DNA of 26,407 nt, taken from contig JAKAXN010000015.1 of assembly GCA_021816565.1 (NCBI GenBank), positions 1-26,407 on the forward strand, in the 5' to 3' direction. Positions within the stretch are counted from its first letter, which is position 1. Each line of letters starts with the position of its first letter. Shown here piece by piece: positions 1 through 8,567 of this stretch. Made by a program: the position numbers and the translations under genes. The DNA is from Actinomycetes bacterium. Its GTDB lineage: Bacteria; Actinomycetota; Acidimicrobiia; Acidimicrobiales; Palsa-688. Under the pieces are notes generated by a model. The model had not been told where the DNA came from, made no database searches, and saw only the letters and a list, made by a program, of their open reading frames with translations.

Positions 1-755
1 ACCGGCACGTCGCGCACCAGCGGGGTCACCGCGGCGTTGGCCCGGACCTGCGCCTCGCTGTCGGCCAGGCTCTGGCGCAGCTTGGGGGTGAGCTCGTCGA
101 GATGGGCGTAGATCCCGTCGAGGTCGCCGTAGGTGTTGATGAGCCGGGCCGCGGTCTTCTCCCCCACCCCGGGCACGCCCGCCAGGTTGTCCGACGGGTC
201 GCCCCGCAGGGCTGCGTACTGCGGGTACGAGGTCGGCTTCACCCCGGTGCGGGCCTCGATGCCGGCCTCGTCGTAGAGGACGTAGTCGGAGACCCCCCGC
301 TTGTTGTACAGGACCTTGACGGAGGGATCCTGGACCAGCTGGTAGGTGTCGCGGTCCCCGGTGACGACGATCACCTCGTCGCCCCGCTCGGCGGCCTGGG
401 TGGCCAGGGTGGCGATCACGTCGTCGGCCTCGAAGCCGGGCCAGTCGACGAGCGGCACGTGCAGGATCTCGATCAGCTGGCGGGCCAGGCCCATCTGTTG
501 GCGCAGGATGTCGGGGGTCTCGGCCCTCCCGGCCTTGTAGGCCTCGACCTTCTCGTGGCGGAACGTGGGCTCCGGCCGGTCGAAGGTGGCCACCAGCTGA
601 TCCGGGTGGTGGTCCTTGATCAGGTTGATGAGCATCGACGTGAAGCCGTACACGGCGTTGGTCACCTGTCCCGAGGCGGTGGCCATGTCGGTGGGCAGGG
701 CGAAGAACGCCCGGTACAGGAGCGAGTTGCCGTCGATGAGCATCAGGCGGGCCAT
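1..755 (-). CDS. polA: DNA polymerase I, N-terminal 5'-3' exonuclease part (truncated by window edge)
   Basis: The reverse strand encodes the first 251 residues of DNA polymerase I, the enzyme of Okazaki-fragment processing and gap repair. Visible are the N-terminal IDGNSLLYRAFFALP segment, the acidic motif VTGDRDTYQLV, and the helix-hairpin-helix GDPSDNLAGVPGVGEKTA of the flap-endonuclease fold. The Klenow part lies beyond base 1. The ATG at 755 fits the family N-terminus. Seven bases upstream of it, on the reverse strand, is TACCAT (763-768), a good -10 element with no room for a Shine-Dalgarno, so the mRNA is probably leaderless. It diverges from the DtxR-type gene at 831. No internal stop or frameshift is visible. 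Identity is secure; only completeness is unknown. Confidence 0.95.
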   Translation of the reverse strand, partial: MARLMLIDGNSLLYRAFFALPTDMATASGQVTNAVYGFTSMLINLIKDHHPDQLVATFDRPEPTFRHEKVEAYKAGRAETPDILRQQMGLARQLIEILHVPLVDWPGFEADDVIATLATQAAERGDEVIVVTGDRDTYQLVQDPSVKVLYNKRGVSDYVLYDEAGIEARTGVKPTSYPQYAALRGDPSDNLAGVPGVGEKTAARLINTYGDLDGIYAHLDELTPKLRQSLADSEAQVRANAAVTPLVRDVP

Positions 756-830
756 TGGGTCGATGGTACGCCGGTGCGGGGACGGCCGGGCCCGCCCGCC
801 GGGGAATGACCCGGCGGTAATCTCGACACC
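756..830. promoter_or_regulatory. Divergent leaderless promoters for polA and the DtxR-type gene
   Basis: The 75-bp gap holds two -10-like hexamers at mirror-image distances. TAATCT at 818-823 lies 7 nt before the ATG at 831. TACCAT on the reverse strand (763-768) lies 7 nt before the polA ATG at 755. No Shine-Dalgarno is present for either gene. The -35 regions are GC-rich and not recognisable. Seen directly: hexamers and spacing. Inferred: transcription starts at or near the start codons. Confidence 0.5.
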
Positions 831-1493
831 ATGCCGGAGGGTTTCCACCCGCCTCTCGAGGAGTACCTGGAGGCCATCCACGAACTGGGCGAGGAAGGGA
901 TGGTGGTCATCCAGGCCCGCCTGGCCGAGCGCCTGGGCCACTCGGCCCCGGCGGTGTCGGAGATGATCCGGCGGCTGCGCGAGGAGGGCTACCTGGACGG
1001 CCAGGGCCGGTCGCTGCAGCTGACCGAGCGGGGGCGGTCGGTGGCCGAGAGCGTGGTGCGCAAGCACCGGCTGGCCGAGCGCCTGCTCACCGACATCATC
1101 GGCCTGCCGTGGGAGAAGGCCCACGTGGAGGCCGGCCGGTGGGAGCACGTCATCTCCGACGAGGTGGAGGCCCGCCTGGTCGAGGTCCTCGGGCATCCCA
1201 CCACCTGCCCGCACGGCAACCCCATCCCCGGCACCGGCGCCGCCCCCGACCCCTCCGCCACGGTGCTGGCCGAGAGCCGCCAGGGGGACCACGTCCGGCT
1301 CCAGCGGGTCACCGAGATGGTGGAGCTGGACCAGGAGTCGCTCACCTACCTGTCCATGCACGGGTTCGTGCCCGGCACCGAGGCGACGGTCGCCTCCCGG
1401 GCCCCGGACGGCACGCTGATCCTGGATCTGGGCGCCCGGAGCATCGCCCTGGGGCCGGCCATCGCATCGCAGCTGTTCGTCACGGCGGCCTAG
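831..1493 (+). CDS. DtxR/MntR-family metal-dependent transcriptional regulator
   Basis: A 220-residue cytoplasmic repressor-type protein. It has an N-terminal winged helix (about 8-62, LAERLGHSAPAVSEMIRRL), a metal-binding and dimerisation domain (about 63-140, ending CPHGNPIPG as in IdeR/DtxR), and a C-terminal FeoA/SH3-like domain (about 150-220). IdeR numbering fits without gaps around the metal sites: H79, E83, H98, E105 and H106 are present. The residue at Cys102 of IdeR is Gly, and the position of IdeR Met10 is Glu11, resembling Asp8 of MntR, with Glu14 matching MntR Glu11. Metal choice (Fe or Mn) therefore cannot be read from homology. Start ATG is set by the -10 element 7 nt upstream. 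The ureohydrolase follows after 11 bp, so the two may be co-transcribed. Confidence 0.9.
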   Translation: MPEGFHPPLEEYLEAIHELGEEGMVVIQARLAERLGHSAPAVSEMIRRLREEGYLDGQGRSLQLTERGRSVAESVVRKHRLAERLLTDIIGLPWEKAHVEAGRWEHVISDEVEARLVEVLGHPTTCPHGNPIPGTGAAPDPSATVLAESRQGDHVRLQRVTEMVELDQESLTYLSMHGFVPGTEATVASRAPDGTLILDLGARSIALGPAIASQLFVTAA

Positions 1494-1504
1494 GCGGGCC
1501 GGGC

Positions 1505-2572
1505 ATGCCCGACGAGCACGGCGCCCGGATGGGCAACATGTACGGCCCCGACGCCACCTTCGTCGGGGTCCCGGCCGCCGACCTGGCCGACCCGGCCTCC
1601 TACGCCGGGGCCGGCGCCGTCATCGTCGGGGCCCCCTACGACGGGGGCACTTCGCACCGGCCCGGGGCCCGTTTCGGCCCGCAGGCCATCCGGCTGACCG
1701 ACTACCTGCCCCACGACGGCAGCCGGCCCCACCTGGCGCTGGGGGTCGACCCCCTGGTGGAGCTGCCGGTGGTGGACGTGGGCGACATCCTGATGCCCGG
1801 CGGTGAGATCGAGGCGTCCATGAAGCGGCTGGAGGACGCGGTCGCCCTGGTTGCGGCCTCGGGGGCCGTGCCGGTGGTGCTGGGGGGCGACCACACCATC
1901 GCCTGGCCGGACGTGACGGGGGTGGCCCGCCACGTCGGCTGGGGCCGGGTGTCGGTCATCCACTTCGACGCCCACGCCGACACCGGCGACACCCAGTTCG
2001 GGTCCCTGGTGGGCCACGGCACGCCGATGCGCCGCCTGATCGAGTCGGGAGCGGCCCGGGGCGACCGTTTCATCCAGGTCGGGCTGCGGGGGTACTGGCC
2101 GGAGCCGGCCACCCTGGCCTGGATGGCCGGGCAGGGGATGCGCAGCTACGAGATGACCGAGCTGGGCCGGCGGGGCCTCGACGCCTGCCTGACCGAGGCC
2201 ATGGCCCTGGCGGTCGACGACTGCGACGCGGTGTTCCTGTCGGTGGACGTGGACGTGGTCGACCCCGGCTCGGCACCGGGCACGGGCACCCCCGAGCCGG
2301 GCGGCCTCACCCCCCGCCAGCTGCTCGACGCGGTCCGGCGCATCGCCATGGAGGTGCCGCTCGCCGGCATGGACGTGGTGGAGGTGTCACCTCCCTACGA
2401 CAACGCCGAGGTGACCGCCTACCTGGCCAACCGGGTGGTGCTGGAGGCCCTGTCGGGCCTGGCGTGGCGCCGGCGGGCCGGCGGGCCCGGCGGCGGGTCG
2501 GCGGGGGTGGGCCGGCCGGCGCCGGAGTGGCCGCTGCTCGACCCCCGGCGGCGGCCGCCTCCCGGCGCCTAG
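1505..2572 (+). CDS. speB: Agmatinase-family ureohydrolase
   Basis: A 355-residue member of the arginase/agmatinase superfamily, which hydrolyses guanidino compounds to urea and an amine with a binuclear Mn centre. All metal-ligand motifs are present: GGDHTI, FDAHADT and SVDVDVVDP, followed by GTGTPEPGG. The N-terminal VGAPYDGGTSHRPGARFGPQAIR segment is typical of agmatinases. The reading frame is open far upstream inside the preceding gene, but homology begins after the ATG at 1505; ATGs at 1529 and 1538 are alternatives. The C-terminal 30 residues or so are a Gly/Pro/Arg-rich tail outside the fold. It lies 11 bp after the DtxR-type gene and converges on the acyl-CoA synthetase, whose stop is 18 bp away. 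Agmatine is the default substrate; guanidinobutyrate or a related compound is possible. Confidence 0.88.
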   Translation: MPDEHGARMGNMYGPDATFVGVPAADLADPASYAGAGAVIVGAPYDGGTSHRPGARFGPQAIRLTDYLPHDGSRPHLALGVDPLVELPVVDVGDILMPGGEIEASMKRLEDAVALVAASGAVPVVLGGDHTIAWPDVTGVARHVGWGRVSVIHFDAHADTGDTQFGSLVGHGTPMRRLIESGAARGDRFIQVGLRGYWPEPATLAWMAGQGMRSYEMTELGRRGLDACLTEAMALAVDDCDAVFLSVDVDVVDPGSAPGTGTPEPGGLTPRQLLDAVRRIAMEVPLAGMDVVEVSPPYDNAEVTAYLANRVVLEALSGLAWRRRAGGPGGGSAGVGRPAPEWPLLDPRRRPPPGA

Positions 2573-2590
2573 CGCATCCCGGCCGGCGGG

Positions 2591-4237
2591 CTACGAAGCG
2601 GCCAGCTCCACGACCCGGCGCTTCAGGCCCGGATAGTCCACCTTGCCGGCCGGGCTGCGGCCGATCGATCCGATGAAGTGCACGGCCCGGGGCACCTTGT
2701 AGCCGGCCAGGTCCGAGCGCACCGCCTCGACCACGTCCTCGGCCCCCACGGCGGCCTCCGGCTGCAGCTCCACCAGGGCGCACACCCGCTCGCCGAAGCG
2801 CTCGTCGGGGACCCCCACGCAGACCGCGTCGGCCACCCCCGGGATCCGCTTGATGACCTCCTCCACCTCCTCGGGGTACACCTTCTCCCCGCCGGTGTTG
2901 ATGACAACCGATCCCCGCCCCAGCAGGTGGATCCCCCCTTCGGCGTCCACCGTGGCGCAGTCACCGGGGATGGTGTAGCGGACCCCGTCGATGGTGCGGA
3001 AGGTCCGGGCCGTCTTCTCCGGGTCCTTGTAGTAGCCCACCGGGATGAAGCCGGGCAGGGCGATCATCCCCACCTCGCCCGATCCGGGCGCCACGTCCCG
3101 GTCGTCGGGGCCGACCACCCGGGCGCCGGAGCCCAGGGAGAACGCCGCCGTCGACGCGGACGCCCCGGCGCCGGCCAGGCTGGCTCCCATGCCCACCGCC
3201 TCGGAGGACCCGAGGGAGTCGAACAGCATCACGTTGGGCATGTGCTTGAGAAGCCCGTCCTTGACCTCCTGGCTCCACATCACCCCGGAGGAGTTGATGA
3301 CCAAGACGCTGGACAGGTCGTAGCGGCCCGGCGAGGCGTCGAGGGCGGCCAGCAGGGGGCGGGCGAAGGCGTCGCCGACGATGGCGATGGTGTTGACATC
3401 GTCGCGTTCCACCGTTTGCCACAGACCGTCGGCGTCGAAGCGGGCGTCGGGGATGGTGTCGATGCAACCGCCGAGCATCATGGCGATGAAGGCGCTGAAC
3501 TGCCCGGTCCCGTGCATGAGCGGGCACGCCGGCAGGCACGTGACCGCCCCGACTCCCTCGGCCACCCGGTCGGCCAGTTCGGCGAGGCCCGACGCCGGGG
3601 CCAGGCCGAGCAGCGGGTTGCCGCCCCCTCCGAGCACCCGGACCAGGTCGTCCTGGCGCCACATCACCCCCTTGGGCATGCCGGTGGTACCGCCGGTGTA
3701 GAGCAGCAGCAGGTCGTCCCCGGAGCGCTCCGGCCACCCCTCCCCCGCCGGCGCACCAGCCTCGGCCGAGGCGATGACCTGCTCGTAGGGAACCGCCCAG
3801 TCGGGCTCGGGTGACCCGTCGGCCACGACGTACCAGCGCCGGACCTGCGGGAGGCGATCGCGGATCTGCTCCAGCACCGGGGCGAAGCGGGCGTGGAACA
3901 CCACCGCCTCGGCGTCGGCGTTGTCGAGCAGGTAGGTGAGCTCGCCGGCGCCGTAGCGGTAGTTGACGTTGACCGGGGCGGCCGCCACCTTGAACGCCGC
4001 GAAGTACGTCTCCAGGTACTCCGGGCAGTTCTGCAGGTACGCCGCCACCTTGCCCTGGTGGGACAGCCCGGCCCGGTGCATGTCGGCGGCCAGGGCGCCG
4101 GCCCGGGCGTCGAACTCGGCCCAGCTGTAGCGGCGCCCACCGCAGATCTGGGCCGCCCGGTCAGGGGCGACCCGGGCGATGGCCTCCCAGATTTCGGCCA
4201 GGTTCCACTGCTGCTGGGCTTGGATGCTGTCGGTCAT
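2591..4237 (-). CDS. AMP-dependent acyl-CoA synthetase (FadD-like)
   Basis: A 548-residue adenylate-forming ligase that activates a carboxylic acid with ATP and transfers it to CoA. Visible signatures are the P-loop YTGGTTGMPKG (about 180-190), the IPGDCATVDAEGGIHLLGR region (about 418-435), the hinge and core NTGGEKVYPEEVEEVI, and the C-terminal catalytic lysine in SPAGKVDY (about 532). The length is usual for the family. The frame is open further upstream, but residues before the ATG at 4237 are Arg/Gly-rich and non-homologous; the chosen start follows a G-rich stretch. It begins 17 bp after pdtaR on the same strand, so the two are likely co-transcribed. Substrate is unknown; the sequence resembles FadD17/FadD3-like actinobacterial enzymes more than acetyl-CoA synthetase. 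Confidence 0.88.
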   Translation of the reverse strand: MTDSIQAQQQWNLAEIWEAIARVAPDRAAQICGGRRYSWAEFDARAGALAADMHRAGLSHQGKVAAYLQNCPEYLETYFAAFKVAAAPVNVNYRYGAGELTYLLDNADAEAVVFHARFAPVLEQIRDRLPQVRRWYVVADGSPEPDWAVPYEQVIASAEAGAPAGEGWPERSGDDLLLLYTGGTTGMPKGVMWRQDDLVRVLGGGGNPLLGLAPASGLAELADRVAEGVGAVTCLPACPLMHGTGQFSAFIAMMLGGCIDTIPDARFDADGLWQTVERDDVNTIAIVGDAFARPLLAALDASPGRYDLSSVLVINSSGVMWSQEVKDGLLKHMPNVMLFDSLGSSEAVGMGASLAGAGASASTAAFSLGSGARVVGPDDRDVAPGSGEVGMIALPGFIPVGYYKDPEKTARTFRTIDGVRYTIPGDCATVDAEGGIHLLGRGSVVINTGGEKVYPEEVEEVIKRIPGVADAVCVGVPDERFGERVCALVELQPEAAVGAEDVVEAVRSDLAGYKVPRAVHFIGSIGRSPAGKVDYPGLKRRVVELAAS

Positions 4238-4254
4238 TTCCCCCCCGGGATCGG

Positions 4255-4848
4255 TTACTGGGTTTCGGTGGCGTCGGGTCGCAGGCCCTGCTGGATCACC
4301 CGCTCGGCGATCTCGAGCATCTTGACCCGTTCTCTCATGGCCGTCTTCTGGATCCACGAGAACGACTCGTTCTCCTTCCAGCCGAGCTCGTCCATCAGGA
4401 TGCCCTTGGCCCGGTCCACGGCCTTGCGGACCTCCAGGCTCTCCTCGAGGGACTTCACCTGCTCGTCGAGGGCCTTCATCTCGGAGAACCGGCCGAGGGC
4501 CATCTCGATGGCCGGCAGGAGCTCGCTCTTCTGGAACGGCTTCACCAGGTAGGCCAGGGCGCCGGCGTTGCGGGCCTGCTCGATCAGATCACGCTGGCTG
4601 AAGGCCGTGAGGATCAGGACCGCGCACAGACGCTCGGCGTTGATCTCCCGGGCCGCCGTGAGGCCGTCCGCGCCGGGCATCTTCACGTCCAGGATGGCCA
4701 GGTCGGGCCGGTGCTGACGCACCAGTTCCACCGCCTCGTCGCCGCGGCCGGTCTCGCCGACGACCTCGTAGCCCTCCTCCTCCATGATCTCCTTCAGGTC
4801 GAGGCGGACTATGGCCTCGTCCTCGGCGATCACGACTCGTACTGGCAC
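4255..4848 (-). CDS. pdtaR: ANTAR-domain response regulator PdtaR
   Basis: A 197-residue two-component response regulator whose output binds RNA rather than DNA. The receiver domain (1-120) has the acidic pair E9-D10, phospho-acceptor D54 in LDVKMPGADG, T81 in ILTAFSQRD and K103 in YLVKPF. A coiled linker leads to an ANTAR domain (about 125-185) with the VRKAVDRAKGILM helix and FSWIQKTAM. This closely follows mycobacterial PdtaR (Rv1626), which acts by antitermination at paired hairpins in target transcripts. The GTG start at 4848 is preceded by AAGGAG with 5-nt spacing. It is upstream of the acyl-CoA synthetase, and polA is nearby, as in mycobacteria. The cognate PdtaS-type kinase is not in this window. 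Confidence 0.92.
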   Translation of the reverse strand: MPVRVVIAEDEAIVRLDLKEIMEEEGYEVVGETGRGDEAVELVRQHRPDLAILDVKMPGADGLTAAREINAERLCAVLILTAFSQRDLIEQARNAGALAYLVKPFQKSELLPAIEMALGRFSEMKALDEQVKSLEESLEVRKAVDRAKGILMDELGWKENESFSWIQKTAMRERVKMLEIAERVIQQGLRPDATETQ

Positions 4849-4941
4849 AGCTGCTCCTTACGGCTCGAAGGTCGTTGGTTTAGGGGGAAAAAGGGTTTCG
4901 ATCGGGGACGGCCGGGCCCCTCGCCTACGGCAACGCCGGCT

Positions 4942-5244
4942 TCAGGAACCGGAACGATCCTCGCTGATCAACCTGTCCAGCAGGTCGTCCTGGGCCACCT
5001 GCAACTCCGCCACCTCTGTCGCCACCGAGCGGCGGCTGCGCTCCATGGCATCGGCGTGGCGCTGGGCTTCGGCGTACTCCCGGTGGGCCAGCGGGGTCTC
5101 CGACACCAGCGAGCGGATCCGGGCCTCTTCAGCCGCCTCCGCCATGACCTGCAGCTGCTCCTCGATGACCGACAGCTCCTCCCGGGCGCGTTTCAGCCTC
5201 TGAGCCACGTCGAACAGTCGTCGCTCGATCAGCACCCGGGACAT
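4942..5244 (-). CDS. Small coiled-coil protein of unknown function
   Basis: A 100-residue, charged, Ala/Glu/Arg-rich protein predicted to be almost entirely helical, with heptad-like spacing of Leu/Val/Ile over about residues 10-90. There is no signal peptide, membrane segment or cysteine. I do not recognise a family with certainty. It diverges from the MprA-like regulator across about 80 bp. Upstream of its ATG on the reverse strand is an AT-rich patch with TAGGCT (9 nt before the start) that could be a -10 element. Codon use matches the surrounding chromosome, so I regard it as a real resident gene. A regulatory or scaffolding role beside the two-component system is only a guess from position. 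Confidence 0.65.
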   Translation of the reverse strand: MSRVLIERRLFDVAQRLKRAREELSVIEEQLQVMAEAAEEARIRSLVSETPLAHREYAEAQRHADAMERSRRSVATEVAELQVAQDDLLDRLISEDRSGS

Positions 5245-5323
5245 AGCGAACGAAGCCTATATGAGCCACCGGGCCGAACCACCTCTAATCCGTTTCTCAT
5301 CTGATTGGGTCACACTGGAGCGC

Positions 5324-6004
5324 GTGAGAGTGCTGGTGGTGGACGACGAGCCGGCGGTGCGCCAGGCCCTCGATCGGGCCCTGCGCTTCGAGGGTTACAA
5401 GACCGAGGCGGTGGACGACGGGCCGGCCGCTCTGGCCGCCCACGCCGAGCGGCCGGCGGACGCCATCATCCTGGACGTGGCCATGCCCCGCATGGACGGC
5501 CTCGAGGTGTGCCGCCGGCTCCGGGCCGCCGGCGACGCCACGCCGGTGCTCATGCTGACCGCCCGGGCCGCGGTCAACGAGCGGGTCGCCGGCCTCGACG
5601 CCGGCGCCGACGACTACCTGGTCAAGCCGTTCGCCCTGGAGGAGCTCCTGGCCCGGATCAGGGCCCTGCTGCGCCGCAGCGCCCCCTCCGACGACGAGGC
5701 CCTGCGTTTCGCCGACCTGTCCCTCGATCCCGGCACCCGTGAGGTCCGCCGGGGCGGCCGGCTGATAGAGCTGACCCGAACGGAGTTCCTCCTGCTGGAG
5801 CTGCTGCTGCGCAACGCCCGGCAGGTGCTAACCCGGGAGCTCATCTTCGACCGGGTGTGGGGCTACGACTTCGGCGCCAACTCCAACTCCCTCGAGGTCT
5901 ACATCGGCTACCTCCGGCGCAAGACCGAGGCGGACGGCGAGCCGCGGCTCATACACACGGTCCGGGGCGTCGGATACGTCCTGCGGGAGCCGAGCCAGCA
6001 GTGA
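5324..6004 (+). CDS. OmpR/PhoB-family response regulator (MprA-like)
   Basis: A 226-residue DNA-binding response regulator. The receiver domain (1-115) has D7-D8, phospho-acceptor D51 in [12 protein letters not shown]79 and K101 in YLVKPF. The C-terminal winged helix (about 128-222) has the [15 protein letters not shown] and VYIGYLRRK signatures of the OmpR/PhoB class. The frame is open to 5261, but homology begins VRVLVVDDE, so I chose GTG 5324. CACACT lies 7 nt before it, and GGAG only 3 nt before; GTG 5330 is a less likely alternative. Its stop overlaps the kinase start in GTGA (6001-6004), so the pair is translationally coupled. Closest in style to MprA of the mycobacterial envelope-stress system MprAB; the signal sensed here is unknown. 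Confidence 0.92.
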   Translation: MRVLVVDDEPAVRQALDRALRFEGYKTEAVDDGPAALAAHAERPADAIILDVAMPRMDGLEVCRRLRAAGDATPVLMLTARAAVNERVAGLDAGADDYLVKPFALEELLARIRALLRRSAPSDDEALRFADLSLDPGTREVRRGGRLIELTRTEFLLLELLLRNARQVLTRELIFDRVWGYDFGANSNSLEVYIGYLRRKTEADGEPRLIHTVRGVGYVLREPSQQ

Positions 6005-7560
6005 GAGGGTGGTGGCGCCGGTGGCGGAGCCTCGGCTTCCGGGCCCGGCTCGGCCGCGCCATCGCCCTGGCCGTCGGTCTCACGGTGGCGCTGGCATCTC
6101 TGGCGGCGTACTTCACGGTCCGCCACCAGCTGCTCTCCCAGGTCAACTCTTCGCTCATCTCCGACGCCAACAGCAGCTCCGAGTTCCTGACCCGGGGCGG
6201 CACGCTCGACACCCCTCAGGTGGTGCGCTTCGTCCGCCTGAGCGGCGGCGGGTACTTCCAGCTGATCACCGCCCAGGGCCAGGTGCTGGATTCGAGCTTC
6301 ACCCTCATCGAGGGGTCCGGGCCTCCCCCGGCGCCGACCCCGGCCCAGCGGGCGGTGGTGGCGGCCGATCACGGCTACCGCTTCGACAGCGTCAGCTACC
6401 ACGGGGTCCCCTACCGGGTCATCACCGCCGCCACGTCGTACGCCGCGGTCAACCAGTTCACCGGCGCCCAGGTACCCGTGGCCATACAGATCGGCCGACC
6501 TCTCACCGAAGTCAACCACACCCTCTCCACCCTCGGGATCATCCTGTGGCTGGTGGTGGCCGGCGGGATCGCCGCGGCGGTGGCCATCGGGTTCCTTCTG
6601 GGCCGCACCATGCTGCGACCGGTGGAGAAGCTCACCGCGGCCGCCGAGCACGTGGCCGCCACCCAGGACCTGAGCGCCCGCATCGATGAGGAGGGCGACG
6701 ACGAACTGGCCCGCCTGGCCCGGTCCTTCAACTCCATGCTGGTGGCCCTGGCGGCCTCGCGCCAGCAGCAGGCCCAGCTCATCTCCGACGCCGGCCACGA
6801 GCTGCGCACTCCGCTCACCAGCCTCCGCACCAACATCGAGGTCCTCATGCGGGTCCGCGACCTCCCCGCCTCCGACCGGGCCGACCTGGTGGGCGACGTG
6901 GAGGCCCAGATGGAGGAGCTGACCAACCTCATCGGGGATCTGGTGGACCTGGCCCGCCAGGAGGAGAAGCAGCCCGAACCCATCGAGGTGCGCCTCGACT
7001 CGATCGTCGAGCAAGCCGTCGAGCGGGCCCGCCGGCGGGCCCCGAACCTCGACTTCGACCTGCACCTGACCCCGGGTTCGGTGCGGGCCTCGCCGGCGCT
7101 GCTGGAGCGGGCCATCCTCAACGTGTTGGACAACGCCGCCAAGTGGAGTCCGCCCGGAGCCACCGTGGAGGTGTGGCTGCAGCGGGGCGGCCGCTGGGCC
7201 CTCGACATCCACGACCACGGCCCGGGGATCGCCGCGACGGATCTGCCCCACGTGTTCGACCGGTTCTACCGGGCCGAGACCGCCCGCAGCATGCCCGGGT
7301 CGGGGCTGGGGCTGGCCATCGTCCATCAGGTGGTGACCGACCACGGCGGCACCGTCACCGCCTCGGTCCCCCCCGAGGGCGGCACTCTGGTGCACATCGA
7401 GTTGCCCATCGTCACCGAGGTCGAGGCCGACGGCGGCGACCCGGGCGCCCCCCGCTACGACGGGGGCGGCCCGACGGGAACACCGCTCGACACTCCGCCG
7501 CCCGAGAGCTTCGGCCAGCCCGACGACGTCGCCTGGTCGGGGATACGCCCTCCCCGCTGA
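6001..7560 (+). CDS. Membrane sensor histidine kinase (MprB-like)
   Basis: A 519-residue orthodox kinase that phosphorylates the regulator encoded just upstream. Order of parts: first membrane helix about 20-40; extracytoplasmic sensor region about 41-178, without a recognisable ligand-binding motif; second helix about 181-200; HAMP about 201-253; HisKA with phospho-acceptor H266 in [12 protein letters not shown]; and an ATPase domain with the N-box NVLDNAAK (N378), DHGPGI, FDRFYR and [10 protein letters not shown] Gly/Pro/Asp-rich tail of about 45 residues follows. The frame is open further upstream; GTG 6001, overlapping the regulator's TGA, is the natural coupled start and gives a basic N-terminus before the first helix. 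Complete, with no missing catalytic residue. Confidence 0.93.
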   Translation: MRGWWRRWRSLGFRARLGRAIALAVGLTVALASLAAYFTVRHQLLSQVNSSLISDANSSSEFLTRGGTLDTPQVVRFVRLSGGGYFQLITAQGQVLDSSFTLIEGSGPPPAPTPAQRAVVAADHGYRFDSVSYHGVPYRVITAATSYAAVNQFTGAQVPVAIQIGRPLTEVNHTLSTLGIILWLVVAGGIAAAVAIGFLLGRTMLRPVEKLTAAAEHVAATQDLSARIDEEGDDELARLARSFNSMLVALAASRQQQAQLISDAGHELRTPLTSLRTNIEVLMRVRDLPASDRADLVGDVEAQMEELTNLIGDLVDLARQEEKQPEPIEVRLDSIVEQAVERARRRAPNLDFDLHLTPGSVRASPALLERAILNVLDNAAKWSPPGATVEVWLQRGGRWALDIHDHGPGIAATDLPHVFDRFYRAETARSMPGSGLGLAIVHQVVTDHGGTVTASVPPEGGTLVHIELPIVTEVEADGGDPGAPRYDGGGPTGTPLDTPPPESFGQPDDVAWSGIRPPR

Positions 7561-7730
7561 GCCGCCGGGGCGGGGCCTCACCGGAGCAGGAAGTGGCAAC
7601 CGCGCGGCCACTAGTTAGCACTGCTCAAATTTAGCCTGGCGAGCAAAAACCCCTTTCGTTGCTGCTATTCCACCCCGCGGCGGGTCGCATCGCTAGAGTG
7701 ACGCTCCGAAGAGTAGGGGGGAATCAGAAG

Positions 7731-8567
7731 TTGTCAACAAACGCGCCATTAGCTCGTTTGGCGCCGGGCCACCGACTCCCCAAACGGGAACCGGGCGTCC
7801 TGGAACTCAAGGAGATAACGGTCGATTTCGGTGGCCTGCGCGCCCTCGAGGACGTATCGCTCGAGGTCCGGCCCGGACAGATCGTGGGCGTCATCGGCCC
7901 GAACGGCGCCGGGAAGACCACCCTTTTCAACGTCGCCTGCGGGTTCGTCCATCCCCAGCAGGGCCGGATCTCCTACCGGGGACAGGAGCTGCGCCGGCTG
8001 CGGCCGCACCACCTGGCGCCCCTCGGCATCGCCCGCACCCTGCAGGGGGTGGGGTTGTGGGACGGGATGACCCTGGTGGAGAACGTCATGACGGGCGGCC
8101 ACACCTCGGCCCGGGTGGATCTGGCATCGGCCATGCTCGGTATCCGCCGCTCGTCCCGATCGGAGCGGGCCCTGCGGGAGCGGGCCATGGCCCTGCTCGA
8201 CCGGCTGGGCATAGCCGAGCACGCCGAGCGTCTGCCGTCGGTGCTCTCGTACGGGATCCAGAAGAAGGCCAGCGTGGCCCGGGCCCTCATGGAGGAACCG
8301 GACCTGCTGCTGCTCGACGAGCCGGCCAGCGGCCTGTCCGGCGCGGAGATGGACGACCTGAAGGCGCTCATGATCGAGCTGCGCAGCAGCATGGGGATCC
8401 TGCTCGTGGAGCACCACATGGACCTGGTGATGTCGGTGTGCGAGCACCTGGTCGTGCTGAACTTCGGTCGGGTCATCTCCACCGGCGTTCCCGAGAAGGT
8501 GAAGGCCGACCCCGAGGTGACCAGGGCCTATCTCGGCGAGGAGGTCTCGACCGATGCTCACGGTTGA
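7731..8567 (+). CDS. livG: LIV-type ABC transporter ATPase (LivG)
   Basis: A 278-residue ATPase of a branched-chain amino acid (HAAT/LIV) importer. Walker A is GPNGAGKTT with K62; the Q-loop region reads ARTLQGVGLW; the signature is the LivG-type LSYGIQKK instead of LSGGQ; Walker B is LLLLDEP; the switch histidine is in VEHHMDLV. The C-terminal STGVPEKVKADPEVTRAYLG is the usual LivG tail. I chose TTG 7731 because AGGGGGGAA sits about 8 nt before it. In-frame alternatives are GTG 7698 and ATG 7659, neither with a better ribosome site. First gene of the operon, after a 170-bp AT-richer gap that must hold its promoter. It overlaps livF by 14 bp. Confidence 0.9.
   Translation: MSTNAPLARLAPGHRLPKREPGVLELKEITVDFGGLRALEDVSLEVRPGQIVGVIGPNGAGKTTLFNVACGFVHPQQGRISYRGQELRRLRPHHLAPLGIARTLQGVGLWDGMTLVENVMTGGHTSARVDLASAMLGIRRSSRSERALRERAMALLDRLGIAEHAERLPSVLSYGIQKKASVARALMEEPDLLLLDEPASGLSGAEMDDLKALMIELRSSMGILLVEHHMDLVMSVCEHLVVLNFGRVISTGVPEKVKADPEVTRAYLGEEVSTDAHG

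Noticed and set aside
1109..1504. N-terminal extension of the ureohydrolase frame into the DtxR-type gene
   Set aside because: The extension is Arg/Gly/Pro-rich and non-homologous; family similarity begins after ATG 1505.
5908..7611. 567-codon reverse-strand open frame opposite the sensor kinase
   Set aside because: It is the antisense shadow of a kinase with all catalytic motifs; its product is low-complexity His/Gly/Arg/Val without any domain.
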